In this document: piece by piece, positions 12,165 through 25,429 of the stretch
How positions within the stretch are numbered: the stretch's first letter is position 1
Layout of the letters: each line of letters starts with the position of its first letter
NCBI RefSeq assembly: GCF_047948215.1
Contig: NC_134463.1
Coordinates: forward strand, 99,600,657 to 99,664,656
DNA length: 64,000 nt
Direction of reading: 5' to 3'
Source: Lycorma delicatula
Lineage: Eukaryota; Arthropoda; Insecta; Hemiptera; Fulgoridae
The notes under the pieces: generated by a model
Databases searched by the model: none
What the model was told of the DNA's origin: nothing
What the model saw: the letters and a program-made list of their open reading frames with translations, nothing else
Position numbers and translations under genes: made by a program

Positions 12165-13420
12165 AGTTAAAAAAAAATCTGTATAACGTAAAAGGCATTA
12201 TATTATGCAGTAACGAAACAATTTAGGCACGTAACTGAATGCCTTATAAAATATGCGTTATTATTTCAAAGCCAATATTTAAATCAGAAAATACAACTAA
12301 TTTAAAAACAACAATAGTGTATATCCGATCGATCATTTCACTTCCCCTCTTCATTGTAAGTAGACTCTTCCACATTTTACAACTATATTTAAATGAAATT
12401 GTCTCGCACAATCAATATAGCTAATACTTTTTTCCTCCTTAATGTCTGCTGTACGTTTATTTTTCACGAAGGTTAAGTTAAGTTTCCTAGTTTTTTTTTA
12501 ATCATACATATTTAAAAATATTCTTATATCCAGGTATTAAAATATGTTGTAATCGTAATTTTAAGACAAAAAAAACAAATAAATAAATAAGGTAGGAAAA
12601 ACAATTATACGCTATTGGGACAATATATTGTCATCCGCTTAAGTGGAAACTGAACATATAAGCTGCTCTACTCGGCTTCAAAAGGAGTAGAAAAGACTGA
12701 TATCAAGGAAGTCACTTGGACTTAAAAATTCCTCCAAATCTTACCTAAAAGACAAGCAATTTACTCTATTTAATAAGTGAAAGATTTTTGAGGTCGCATA
12801 AATCAGTTCAAAAAAAAAAAATGATTTCGTGATTTGAAAATCTTACATAAAGATCTATCCTAATTAATTTCTACCTCATTATTAAAGGTTTAATAGATTT
12901 ACGAGAAGCCCTGTAAGAAGATGTTGATTTATAGGAATACCCGGATTAAAAGGACCAGTGCATCTGATGAAAGTGGGCTGCCTGCAGGTCTGTTTTCTGC
13001 TCGGTGTCTGTGCAATGAGTTTTACGGTTTAGGCTCTTCCCTTTTGAGCTTCTTATAATGCGGCTAAAATACGAATAACAATTTTAATCAAGAATCCATT
13101 TCGTAGAAATTACGAAGTAAATTCAATTCCACCGTTTTTGCTAAGAAAATAAATCCTATAACTAATTTTTTGTCTACTCTTTATCGAGAGTTAATTCTAA
13201 TGACGTATGTAACAATGGTCATTTATACTTTTTTTCCAAGAGAGATAACAATCAAAATCTTTCAGAAGTTTGTTATCAAGATAATAATTTTTTCTTTTAT
13301 AAACGTCTACCATAAATTTTCAATATTAGATATTTTACGCTAGTTAAATTTGTAATATTTCTGAATTTAAGAAAAAATGATAATATGTTTGAAAAAAGTA
13401 TTTATTACCCTGTTGTGTTA
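12165..13420. other. Intronic DNA without genes
   Basis: Nothing recognised; 12940-13040 is mildly GC-richer. The 61-codon frame at 12239-12424 has no support. Confidence 0.55.
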
Positions 13421-13423
13421 CTA

Positions 13424-13461
13424 GATTACACGCGCTATTGTTACCAATAGCACGTGTAATC
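13424..13461. repeat. 17-bp hairpin with 4-nt loop, plus flanking duplication
   Basis: Arms 13424-13440 and 13445-13461 are complementary at 16 of 17 positions around loop TTAC. Just after, GTAATCTCGTA-GATCCATA occurs twice in tandem (about 13456-13474 and 13479-13497). Origin unknown. Confidence 0.7.
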
Positions 13462-13749
13462 TCGTAAGATCCATACATGTAATCTCGTAGATCCATATTG
13501 TGTAGATGTTTGAAAATTGTGTGAATTTTGAAAGTATGTTTTACCCAATTATTATTTTTATTACTTATACATGTACAAGCATTTTCGAGGATCTTTCAAT
13601 AATTAAAGACACAAATAGTTGTGATGGCCAAACAGTTTGATAAAAGGGTTACGCTACTTTCAGTATAGTAAGTTTTAACCCTGTGATGACTTTTGATCAG
13701 GTGTTTGGGTAAAATCGTTTTGTTTATGACTTCAAAATCTCATTTTACG

Positions 13750-14570
13750 ATGGCGAGTCTTCTTGAAGTTTACGAATTAATTGAACAGGAAACAGTAATC
13801 AGGTTATTGTATGCTGAACGTGAAAAACTGTTATTATTTCCTGTCGTATGATCACAATACGGAAGTGGTATTAATCACAGACATTTTTAAAAGCAGGTAG
13901 AAAAATTTAGAGACGATCTATCTTTAGTGTTTGATGAGCACCGTTCTGGAAGTTCAACTGAGATTGAGTTAAAAAATTTCCTTATAATTTTCCATAAGAA
14001 TAGAGCTGAAACAACGGTATCAGCTGGAATATGACGCTTTTGGGACAGTATTCTAACATGTGATGAGACATGGATTTACCAATATAAACTGAAGTCTAAA
14101 GACAACATCAAGGGGGGAAACATGAGTCCATCTGTCAAGAAAAAACACATCAGCAGGATAAAGCATGACAATTTTTTGGAATGCAAAAGACCCGATTTTC
14201 GTCGATTTTATAGATCAGCGACCAATAAACAGTGTATACTATTGTGCATGATTATCATGCTTCAACAAAGTGAAGCCAATATAATTGAAAAAAAACGCGC
14301 TGGATCCCAGACCAAAGGCATAATTCTGCTTCACGATAACGTCCGGCCTCACATAACTTGAGAAGCTATGGATAAATTGCATCGGGAAGGAATATCTCAC
14401 CACCATACTTTCCTGACTTGACCAATCGGATTTCCACTTGTTTGTTCCTATCAAGGAGAAGCTACGTGGTAAGGAATTTAATAACGATGACTCGTCAAAG
14501 GAAATGTGCTAAATTGATTTCGACATACAGACAAAAATTTCTTTGCAGCAGTCAAAAACTCGTTTTAGAA
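13750..14570 (+). pseudogene. Old mariner-family transposase relic
   Basis: Opens MASLLEVYELIEQ, then decays through stops and frameshifts. RSGSSTEIE matches the linker region, TCDETWIYQYKLKSK carries the first catalytic Asp, and ILLHDNVRPHIT the second. A third-Asp block (QSDFHLFVPIKEKLRGKEF) follows in a shifted frame at about 14420-14480. Order and spacing are those of a mariner transposase of a different, older lineage than the 2.4-kb copy; this motif style resembles SETMAR-like mariners. No terminal repeats were identified. Confidence 0.75.
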
Positions 14571-14624
14571 ATGAGATAAGTGTATGAATGTTGCTGGAGG
14601 TTGTGTTGTGTTTTTTTTTAACTC

Positions 14625-15095
14625 TGCCTCCTAGAAGCAGACCCCCCAATTAAACATGAACTCGGTTCCGGGAGGTGCTTTGCCTCTAGCCGCCAGATGA
14701 GGAAAACGCCAGGCCCGGCTATGCCGTTCCCGGCCTCTATCACCCAGCAACCGGGACTCGGTTCTTTGTGCTTCGCTTCTAACGGGGACACCTCCGAAGG
14801 GACCGCCCCGCCGGGACTCAGTCTTTTACCTCAGGGGCAGAGAGTCCCCGCACTTCACCTCTACCGCCCACTCGTGCAAGCAGGGGCGAACGGCAGTTCC
14901 GTACGGAGCTGTTCCTCACCTCCTCGCTTCACGATATTTCAATTGCAGTATTCCAGACACAAAACCCGTTACAGTGCCGAAGTCCACCGAACTGCGTAAC
15001 ATCGTTCCAACGATGGTCCCCACCTCCAGATGCCCAGTTACGGCAGTAGAGTCGCGGGGTTCCTCGTCCCACCGCGGCACAAGAGGTTATGTTGA
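14625..15095. repeat. GC-rich block of unknown identity
   Basis: About 470 bp much richer in G and C than the flanks, beginning directly after the mariner relic. It contains CCGGGACTC(A/G)GT twice (near 14752 and 14811) and no convincing protein. A 100-residue open frame (14697-14999) is Pro/Ser-rich and resembles nothing I recognise. Most likely part of a transposable element, from composition and position. Confidence 0.4.
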
Positions 15096-15099
15096 AAAG

Positions 15100-18000
15100 T
15101 AAACACGTCAGTCTAACTCCAGAGTAATATGCGTCTTTAATAATTGAAAGACCCACATTTTAACTAATCTATTTGATTTGATTCCTTTTTAAAATACATT
15201 TTCATAATCAAATTCTTTAACAATAAACTACAATAAAAAAGGTTTAATTTTATGCAGAGATATTTCCCAGTGTTTGAACAGATAAAAACCTGCCTTCTAA
15301 TAGCTACGTACTCCCGTAGTTGAATCTTTTTTTTATTCCGTTGTTAAAGATGAATTTTAAAAAAAAATACCTGAAAATGGCTGACCGAATTTAAAATAAA
15401 AAATTATTTGTCCGTAATATTTAGTAAAGTTTTAAGCAAGGTCTACCACATTGCTTAAATTGATCACAGTTATTTCTTTAGGCAAAGACGAGGAATATTT
15501 TCAGGGAAAATACTAAATCGAAAATTATTACAAAATATTAACATTGTCAAGTAAGTATACTGCTGTTTTGTACATTATTTTGTACGACTAATAATACTTT
15601 TAGTCGTGCATGAAAGGGAACATGCTTCGACTGGAATTATAATGAAAATACACTAATTTTATTTAAAACTTGGATAGGAAAAAGTACTGTTATATCTCTT
15701 TCTAAAAATAAATAAGACGCAATGTTAAAAAAAGTAGTTTAAAAAAAAAAAAATATACAGAGTTGATGGTAGTGGCACTTTTGAGATTTATAATATTGCA
15801 TTCGTATGGAAATGTGGAATGAAAAAGAGAAGAAGAATGATGGGTTGCAAACATTGCCAAAAGTCTAAGATATAGAGTAAGAAAAGTAATGTGATAGATA
15901 ACTTTGTTATTTTACGGACTAAAGAAGATACAAGACATGGTAAAATGCAAGAGAAGCCGTATATCTTTTAAGGTCTGATACACCGACAGAGTAGGTAGGA
16001 TTAAGATATAACAAATTTGTTGTACAAAAACGTAATATGAGTAGAAAATAAAATCCATTTTTTTTTCAAGAATTACTGATTTTTTTTAAATCCTTTAAAT
16101 TTTTTTAAATTTAATAGTGGATCCAAATTCTTTAAATAAAATTACGTTATCTTTTTTTTGAAATTTTATCCGGAAGAGTATATTCAACAAGAATTTTTTT
16201 TAATCGGTTATCTTAATGGTTTACTGCTTTTTTCAGTTTTTCGATCGTAAGCCTAACGTTTACCGAATTTTTTACATCTTTCCTTCATGTATTCTAATTT
16301 TTGTTTCTCCCTATAACCTTTACCTTTTAAACTTGCCTTTGATACCCAAATTAGTTAAGGTCGCGCTTTTGATATGACCTACCAACATAGTTTTACTTTC
16401 CCGGAGAAGTTTCACTTTTCCCAAGGGGAAATATGGTGATCTTGTCAAAAATGGGGTATCAGAATTTTGTGTAGATAGCTTTATCAGACGTTTTAAAGAA
16501 CGGTTTTACTGCAGTAGATTTTTTAATAAATTTCTTCGAGACACTAATTTTGTCTCTTTAATCAACATTTTTTTCATTTAAAATATAAGAAATGATACAT
16601 AGTTAATTTTTTTTTTTACTAAGAAAAAATCGAAACTAAACATACGTTTAATGACGAATTGCGCCTAACTCTTTACAAAGCTTAGGTGGCATTAGAATGG
16701 TGTATTACTTATTACTTTTGAGTTATTTATTAAAATAAATCTATTTTAGAAATGTAATAGTTGGACTAAACTATGTTAAATAAATTTTAAGCCTATTTAA
16801 AGTTATGTACTAAATAACAATTAATGGTTAGAATCGCAAAAGCCTAATAATTGTTCCAATTTTATAAACATATACAAAAAAAGGTGAATAAAAAAACTGT
16901 ATAAGACCCCTTTTTTTCAAAATAGAATTACATTTCCGTAATTAATATTAAACTTATTTATATATATATATATATATATATACTCCTATATTTCGCTTGT
17001 TTGTTTGTAACTACTAATGATGATTGTTTAACGATCTTAATGGGCATATTATAATTTTTTTTTTGGAAACATTTCTTTAAATTTTCTCTTAAACAATCGT
17101 CTAAATATAGAATATAGCCAATAAGCATTCTTTATCAATTATTTCAATATAAATAAAAATTCATAACCCATACAATAACGTACCACGTATAAGAAATAAA
17201 TTATGCCATAAATCGTTAAAATTATTAAAATTCAAATTGTTTTATACAAATATATAATTTATTTATATCGTTTGGCGATTTATTATTATTTTTTATTTAA
17301 TTATACTTAGAACTGTATTAAGGTGTAATAAATTTACTATTACGTATAAGTACACGTGCTGTGCATTTGTCCGTGTTATTTCACGGTAATTCGTTGAGCT
17401 TTATTGTGTAGATAATTTCATTAGTTCCGGCTGTTCGTACCGTTTCTTTGTAACTGACCAACAATACTTATTAACATATTACATGAAAGTTAAGTTAATA
17501 TTTCGAATGTAATATTACATGTAATTTAGTAACGATTTTTTTTTACTCTGAAGAAGAAATTATTTTCTAATGTGTATATTAGCTTTTATATTTACTTAAG
17601 CGACTAAATTAACTTAAAATTTTCTGACTAATTGATATAAACGTAAAATTTTTTATAGTTATAAAAGAATCTGAATGCTAAAGAATCTTTTATTTTGTTT
17701 TACTTATTTTTTAAAATTTTATTTAATTAAATAATTGTGTAATTATGACTCTTTTTATTCAGTTACGCTTTGCTGTTTTACTTTTGTATACATTATTAAC
17801 GCCTACACTTTGGTGAAATAATCGGTTTGGTGAAAAAGATAATAGGAAACTAATTTACTGTTCACTTTTTTCGCTAAGCCTGGAATGCTTGTTAAGTTGA
17901 AATGTGCTGTAACCTTTGCATTTTTAATAACTAACCTATGTATTATATAAAATTATGAGTAAATAGGTTAAATTACGAAATGGTGATGGAGTTTGCCCTT

Positions 18001-18315
18001 CCCTAGACAACCGCATACCTTAAGATTCCTCTTCAGTTGCTATTATATAATTTTAATAACAATTTACTCGCACCATCAGCTTCATTATATATTCATACAT
18101 TCGTCTCAAATTACATACAAACTTCGTAAAATATAATAACATATCATTCATTTATTTATTTTATTTAAAATTAAAAACCTTCAATCTTTTTATTTTAAAC
18201 TTTTATTCAGTTAAATTAAAAAGTAAACAAAATTTGAAAATATGAAAAATTATTTTTAGGATAAAAAAGTAAGTTCAGTTAAATGGACAACACGCATAAT
18301 TTCTTAACTTAAAAT
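15100..18315. other. AT-rich intronic DNA without genes
   Basis: Only the TA microsatellite near 16.96 kb stands out. Purine-rich sequence at 15800-15990 might be an eroded LINE piece but gives no secure motif. Confidence 0.55.
16957..16982. repeat. (TA)n microsatellite
   Basis: Uninterrupted TA dinucleotides. Confidence 0.9.
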
Positions 18316-18319
18316 TATT

Positions 18320-18960
18320 TTTATTTGATTGGCAGTGATTGTTGAAGTCGACTGGTGGAGCCGCTCTCGGCAGGAAGGTGACTGCGCTACTGAGGGCATG
18401 GTTGTCCGTGCAGCCGTAAGGTGTGGCACTGTCTTGGCGAGGACGGTTTTCAGGTACGATGTTTATAGTGGGCGATGGGATGTAGGTCTGAATTTCGTTG
18501 TTACGTATAACACACTTTAAACGGTATTGTATTGACACACGAATTTAGTATTGTATTGACTCATTAGTTAGTAGATGGTTGAGACACCTTCAGTCACAAG
18601 CGTTGGTATTAAAGTTGGACTAGCCGCGAGGTTCGCGCTTCCGCGGACTAGTTTAGCTAGTTTAGAAGGTGATAATGTAGGAAAAGAAAAGTGAAGATGT
18701 CAGAAAGAAGCCTAAAGCGAAGGCGTTGGCTGAGATACTAATTTTTACCGATTAAATGTCTGCCGAATTATTTGCATCGGTGGCATCCCGACTGAGGCCT
18801 GGCTGATGATTGTGAGATGTAATCGGTTAGAGGGTCTAAAGACGACCTCCGGTAAAGCCCCTCAGGGCTCGGAATGGAGGGAATGGTATGGCGACCGGAA
18901 TCGCAAACAAGGTGGCTTCTTCCCCTACGGTGTTGGGATGTATTTAATATTAAATTTTAT
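18320..18960. repeat. GC-richer block of unknown identity
   Basis: Contrasts with very AT-rich flanks. GTATTGTATTGAC is repeated about 25 bp apart (near 18524 and 18548), and CCGCG clusters lie near 18625-18645. Short overlapping open frames on both strands show no family motif. Could be an eroded retroelement untranslated region or a conserved intronic element; nothing visible decides between them. Confidence 0.3.
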
Positions 18961-19707
18961 ACAAAAAATATCTGACCTTTTCAGTAGCTCTTTTGGTTAT
19001 CGAGAAAAGTAGCTTTAAAGGTGCGACAGCGTACGGCGCTGCGGCTCAACCAACAAAGCCACTGTTACTGTGCGTTCGACGTGACTGGCTGCAGCCTTCC
19101 TTTAAATGACTACAAAATATAAAATAAATAAAAAACGAATTACGGACGCCTCTTCGTGGTTTTGTTGGGTAACGCTAAGAACCCGTACAAAATACATTTT
19201 TACTCGTACTAAGAACGGGTAACCGCCTATGGGGGCCGACTATTCTGAAACCCGGATACTTCAGATCGCTCAGTTTTGAATCCTGCGCTGACCAAAATTT
19301 TTCTCTGAAAAAATTGCAACACAGTGATAGTTTTTTTATAACTTAATTGTTAATTTATCAATATTATTCTCGCAAATATGATAATAACACAATGGGTTCC
19401 GTCTTTTGGCTAGACAGGAAGACCGGCTAGTTTACGAAATAATATTTGATTCCCGGGGATTTTAATATGGACACTGATGTGGACACTACATTACTTCCTT
19501 GTTCGACTATTAAATTACACACTTGGAAAAAATGAAAAGTAAATATAATTTTATTTCATTTATAACTTATTGGATTCTAGAGAGAAAATTTAAAAACTGG
19601 AGAACGTGTACACAAATTAAGATCAGAGGAATTATATCAAACAAATAGCGATTAAATTATTAACAACAAAAACAAATAAACGAAATGATGATCAACAACG
19701 ACTTAGG

Positions 19708-20202
19708 GAGAATATTATCAGACACGAAGCGATGTGCCTTCACCTTACACTTCATTAATTAAAATTTCATTTGGCTATAACTCTGGAACCTATGAAAATA
19801 AGTACCACTTTCGAAAATAAGTCATACATCGTTCAAAAGCTCTCAATGAGAGCTTATTACTGCAGTTAAGCAAAACTCAAAAAAAAAAACAAATTGTTTT
19901 AGATTTTGGGCTTTTTTGAACACTTTTGGTTCAGTCGATTGCAATCAAAAGGGGAGATGCACAACTAGATTTTGCAACAGCCCTAAATCTAAAATTTCAG
20001 AATACTACGGCTAATCGTTTTTCAGTTATGCTAGATACCTACGTAATATACATACGTACATACGTACGTACGCGAAGACGTCACGCCGAAACTATTCAAA
20101 ATAGATTCAGAGATGGTCAAAATGGATATTTTCGTTGAAATCAGAAAACTGAAATTTTTGCGGTCACAATACTTCCTTTACTTTGTACAAGAAAGTAAAA
20201 AT
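19708..20202 (+). repeat. Dispersed repeat E, copy 1 (hairpin-ended)
   Basis: About 490 bp matching the reverse complement of 25803-26255 throughout: ATTAATTAAAAT, AGAGCTTATTACTGCAGTTA, TTTTGGTTCAGTCGATTGCA and CAACTAGATTTTGCAACAGC occur in the same order. The 3' end (CTTTACTTTGTACAAGAAAG) is itself nearly palindromic. An ACGTACGTA tract at 20060-20075 is internal. No coding capacity, so a non-autonomous element is likely. Confidence 0.75.
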
Positions 20203-22314
20203 ATCTAGTTTTCAATCCCTAAATAAAGTGTATTTTAAGTTTATCAGAGGAGTTTAGAATTATTTAAATTTTAAATAGTATTTAATTACTTTACTTTAGA
20301 TAAATTTTATTTTATTTAAGTGTTAAAACTATTTCATTTTTTTTATAATTTTATAATTCTTTTTTTTTATTTTTGGTAATATAAAGTGTTTTAATTTTTT
20401 TTTTATTCTACGATATCTTTTTTTAATTTCTGCAATAAGAAAGTGGTTTTAAATTGTATTAAAAATACTGATGCTTATTATTTTACAAAAAATAATTTTA
20501 TTAATAAAATTATAAATTATAGAACTAATGAATGATATTCAAGAGTCAATTATTTAAAGATTTATATATCTGCTGTTTAAATAAGTTTGAAATATAAAAT
20601 GAAGATACTTATTTACTAATTAAAGAATATTGTTGCAAATGTGTTATCAAATATTAAAATATCTCGTTAAATTTACTTCTACATTAAAAACACACAGGCA
20701 GCTCATACATAGGGGAATACTTAGTAGTTACAAAAGACATTTTTACATATTCTGTAACTTCATCCGTATGAAATAGTTATAAATCTAAAAAAGGCTACAT
20801 AAATTATAATCTTAAAGGCTGTAGTATGTATGTAGTAGGAATAATTTCAAAAATATAAATAGTTACAATAAATTTGAAGGTCATTCAATAAAATAGTATA
20901 TATATTACTTACTGTATATTACTTAATCTTTACTGAAGATCAATCTCATTCTGGGTATTGCTGTTTTTTTTTTGTTTATTTTTTTACGCGGAATTTCATT
21001 TTTAGAAACACATTGTAACAGAAGTAACTAATCTTTGATGTTGATTAAAAAATAATCTTTGTCTTATTTTTAAGTCTCTGCCTGAGCATTATATTTCCTA
21101 ACAATTTGTCTAAAATTTGAATTATTTATAAGTTTATAAACTAATTATCTAATGGTTAATATATTCCGTTATTATAATTAAAATATAGCAAAATATCAAG
21201 AAACAAAAAAATTAAATATTTAATGTAAAAAAAAATAAAAAATAGAGCATGTAGATATGCAAAAAGAACTATTTCCAAAATATTAACTTAAAAAATTAAA
21301 CCAAAAAATTATTCCAAAAAATTAAACCATTAAAATAAGATTGAATTCCGTTTACTAGTAATTAGAATTATACGATTAAGTTAATCTAAATAAAAAGATT
21401 TTAATCTAAAAAAAATAATAAAGAATAACGCCTCTCCCTCGGACGTTTAGTCTTAGTATAAAAAAAAAACATGCGAAGTAGTTAGATAAAGTAGATAAAC
21501 AAGCAACCTTAAAAAAGAGAGAGAGAGTGAGAGAGAAAGAACTCTTTTAATATCTCTGCAAGGCTATAATCACTACTTTCCACCTTCTATCTGGACATGT
21601 CTGTCTAAACAAACATCTTTTCAAAACTTGACTTAAAAAGTCCGTTCTATTCACTGTATGGCATTCTACATAATATAAATGTAGAATGTCTCCTGTTACT
21701 CATAGAATTTATAAAAATGAAAGTAAATTCACTTTTAAAATATAGAGCTAAAAATCTAGTATAATGAAGATAAAAACCTAAATATATGACCAGAATTATT
21801 ATTTTTTCCCCCTTTTTTCATAGAAAATTATATACATATAATATATATAAATATATATATATAATTTCCCGATTGATGATTATATGAATTGATTACATAT
21901 ATACTCGTGTGTGTATATACATGTCTATATATATATATGTAGCTGCTCATACGTTTATTTAAACTGGAATTTTTTCAATAATAATCAACGGTTTCTATAA
22001 AAAAAAAGTAAACACCCAACTAATAATGGAAATTGCAGGAAACTATACAATATTCAAGAGTGCAATCGCCAGACCCCCCATTAATTTTTTTGTCTTTAAT
22101 TTCATTCATCTCATTTTTTAAATTTTATTAACAACTATTTTTTATATTTTGTGCTTCAAACGTTTTGCATGATAACAAAATTAATTATAATTTGATTTAT
22201 AAAACCTCAGGAGAAAGAAATTCAAAACTGATTTTTAAAACTGCTATACTTTTATTTTTAATATTTAAATAGAAATTTTTTTTTTATAAACTAAGACTTA
22301 TTAGAGGTAGAGTT

Positions 22315-22321
<7 letters not shown>

Positions 22322-22364
<43 letters not shown>
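22322..22364. repeat. (TA)n microsatellite, 43 bp
   Basis: Longest uninterrupted TA tract in the window. Confidence 0.95.
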
Positions 22365-22366
<2 letters not shown>

Positions 22367-23071
22367 ATACACAAACATTTTAAAACAAACTCAGAAAAGT
22401 AGGATTAAAATTCTTCAGACACAAGATTCGAATGAATCAAAAAAAGATTAATAAACAGATTTTCGAAAATTCTAAAAATTAAAGAGCCAAACAACAAAGT
22501 AGATGAAAATTGAATTTCAAAACCTAAAGGTAAGATTGAAGATAGATTGAAGTTAAGATAAATAATTAATAATGCAAAGGTTCTAGTGGATAAAAAAAGA
22601 AATATTTAATTCTTTTGTTTTGTAACACAGAAAATTTTGTATCTTTTATATCTACTTCAAATCTGTCGCTACATTTGATGTTATTTTTTTTTTAATAAAC
22701 TTCGAAATTTTTACGTTTGAATTATTTTCTTTGGACTCTATTCTTACCGTTTAATTTATAATCGAATTCTCTATATGGAAAAGGGGGGGTCCGCGAACAT
22801 TTAAAATACTGTGTTTTGTCCCAATTTCACAAAAACTACTAAAATACAGTTCTGTGACCTATTTTTCTTTTCAATCTCCCTGGTCAGATTTCATGTAAAG
22901 CTTAAGAATTACAATCTGCTTGATTTTATCAAAGGCGCAGAAATCAGAAATCTTCCGCCAGCTTTCATTCGCTAATGAAACGTTTCCGAACTTAAATTTA
23001 CGTGAATTTCTTTTTTGTCATCATGAGAAGAACATAGCCTGAAAGTTTTTTACGTTCTTCGTAAATCATTC

Positions 23072-23082
23072 TGTGTGTGTGT

Positions 23083-23112
<30 letters not shown>
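23072..23112. repeat. Compound (TG)n(TA)n microsatellite
   Basis: TG repeats pass into TA repeats, then TACATA units. Tyr/Ile-rich open frames over it on both strands are artefacts of the repeat. Confidence 0.9.
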
Positions 23113-23114
<2 letters not shown>

Positions 23115-23699
23115 TTTATAACCCCAAAAACTTTATATTTAATTGAATTAATAGACCGTATTAAACTAAATAGAAAGGATATGAAAAACAAATATTTTAT
23201 AATTTGTTGCAATTCTGTTTTTATTGAGAATAATTCGTATAATGGCGTAATATTTGAAGGATATGTTACTATATATAGATCGTATATGATAAATAGCAAA
23301 ATTTAGTTTTAAATTAGATATATAGGACGTTCAGTAATAATGTATCCTTTAACCTCTCTCTTCGTCGGTTGACTGATGCGAGTTAAGACGATGATACAGC
23401 GCTTTTTAAATAAAATAAATCATGACACATATTTTTTATCACGATAATAAGTAAGCGCTAAAAACTAGTAGCTTACATGAAATATTACACGACTTTATAT
23501 TATTTAGATCGATTTAATTACAATTAAGACGGGTAATTATGAACACTTTTTCTATTAATATTAAAAATGAAACGTAAATAGTTTTGTTAAATAAACATTT
23601 TAAAGTAAATATATAACTTTTCTAATTATATTCGCGTTACGGGTTTTAACAACATAGAATTTAAATTATTAAAAATGTTTAGTTTAACAATTATTTCAC

Positions 23700-23790
23700 C
23701 AGCACAAAACTTTTAAGTACATTTGCGGTTGACCTTCACCCGATTAGGGTGGTTTATGACCTTTCATAAGTCCAGGAACGTTGTCTATTT
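23700..23790. promoter_or_regulatory. Paired TGACCTT nuclear-receptor half-sites
   Basis: Two identical TGACCTT heptamers (23730-23736 and 23757-23763; complement AAGGTCA) lie in the same orientation 27 bp apart, inside the Dfd intron. AAGGTCA is the core of monomeric nuclear-receptor sites such as those of FTZ-F1 and ERR. The repetition in a non-repeat stretch is suggestive, no more. Confidence 0.2.
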
Positions 23791-25170
23791 TTAATATAAT
23801 ATCGCTTTAACAGTAAGTTTACACTCAATATAGTAGCAATTTTAATAGAGCTAAGATCAACTGAAAGTAAGGGAAAACAATGGAGTCGCGCTCTCATTAC
23901 GGTGCATTTAAATGACTTTTCGATTGTAAAGCACGACTGAAATTAACTAATTTTATCATCCGAAATCAAAACAATATATTTTAATTTATTAACGTAATAT
24001 AATTTTTTTACTACCCGTTAAATTAATTATTTAACCGTTCGTTCATTATTATGAAAAAGTACTTATATTCGTAAAGAATGCGAAACAGAAGATTTACTAA
24101 TGGGCTGTCGTGACTAAGCAGTACTATAGTTAGTTTACTGTTTTTGTTATTATTCACTTTCAATTTAACTGGGCTGTATTATATTAACATTACCGCAAGA
24201 ACATGCATTGCTGTTTTTCTTTTTGTAAAGTTCAATAATTACAATTAAATGTACTTTTTTCCATACGATCAAATTCCAATGTTAATCGACAGCACGCGGC
24301 TTCAAACAATAGAGAAATGAACACTTGAATGGATTTCACAGAAACAGTGGGAATGCTTTTATTTAAATAAATTCAGAACTAAAGATATTTACAACATATA
24401 AATAATAACAATGGTGAGAAAGGCGTGTGTGAAGAACACTGTCCAGAAGCGGCACTAAATGTATTGATAAATGCAAATTGTTATTTTACTTTGGAAAATT
24501 TTTGCTCCCTTGTTAGTTCAGCCATCGTATAGCATCGTCAGGGGATATGAACTGTGGCAATAATAATAATATGAGATGATGTATTTGTTAATTATTCTCT
24601 AAATCATCTACAGAATTAAAAAAAAACACTCACCGGCTTACGATACGGTTAGAGCATTATGAATAGATTTGTTTCTAATTAATTTTTTGTTTCTAGTTTT
24701 TATTTCACTAAATTTAGGTCAACAGGAAGCTTAAATCATTGAGATATATCAAGATATAACTGTCGGAATAAGTTATCCAGTGTTGCGTGTGTAACAGCAA
24801 CATATTTATTAAATATTTTGTTGTTTTTATTCTTCAGTACAAAATGACATTGTCGTAAAGGATCGTAATAAAAGAAAATGATCAAGGACAGCGCTTTTTA
24901 AAAGGTTCAAGAAGCGGCATTTTAGATTAAATACTAACAATAATATATATTGTTGAAATGAATGTGAAACTTCAGTTGAATTTTTAGAAATTTAAAGAAT
25001 CATTGTGTTACCAGTAAAAAAAAGTAAGAATTGTGTCTAGCGAGGATAGAATACAGCAAGTAAATATGTTAAACAAAAGAAGAACTGAAATCGATTCTCA
25101 GGTTCGCCGATCAGAACAGAAGCGAACAGAAAGCCCAAAATCCAAATACAATTGAGTTTATTTCAAATTA

Positions 25171-25429
25171 AAGTAGTACTTCAGAGAATGAATGAAGTTG
25201 ATATGTATGAATGTAAATGAAGTGTAGTCATGTACAGCCTCAGGTCGACAGTTCCTGAGGCGTGTAGTTATTTGAAACCCAACCACTAAAGAATACCGGT
25301 AGACACGATCTAGTATTCAAATCCCATAAAAGTAATAGCCTTTACTAAGATTTGAAACTTAGAACTCTCCAATTCGAAATCAGCTGATTTGCAATGATGA
25401 GTTCACCATTAGGCCGACCCGGTGGGTTA
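25171..25429 (-). repeat. tRNA-derived SINE family B
   Basis: Minus strand: AACCCACCGGGTCGGCCTAA head, a CAGCTGATTT segment, a TTTCAAATC B-box remnant, then GATTTGAATACTAGATCGTG and the TACACTTCATTTACATTCAT body. Shares every block with the copies at 27.8, 47.5 and 55.7 kb. Confidence 0.8.

Larger units (their letters stand above)
20205..25165. other. AT-rich intronic DNA without genes
   Basis: Holds the microsatellites at 22.3 and 23.1 kb, a GAGAGAGTGAGAGAGA tract at 21521-21536, and the TGACCTT pair at 23.7 kb. No coding frame supported. Confidence 0.55.

Noticed and set aside
19180..19330. Possible further SINE with TTTTGAATCC resembling a B-box
   Set aside because: No other block of SINE family A or B aligns; a single 10-base match is not enough.
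21520..21540. GAGAGAGTGAGAGAGA as a GAGA-factor/Polycomb element
   Set aside because: Simple-sequence purine tract in otherwise featureless AT-rich DNA with no companion motifs.
23066..23306. Overlapping Tyr/Ile-rich open frames on both strands
   Set aside because: They begin in a TG/TA microsatellite and otherwise translate AT-rich DNA.
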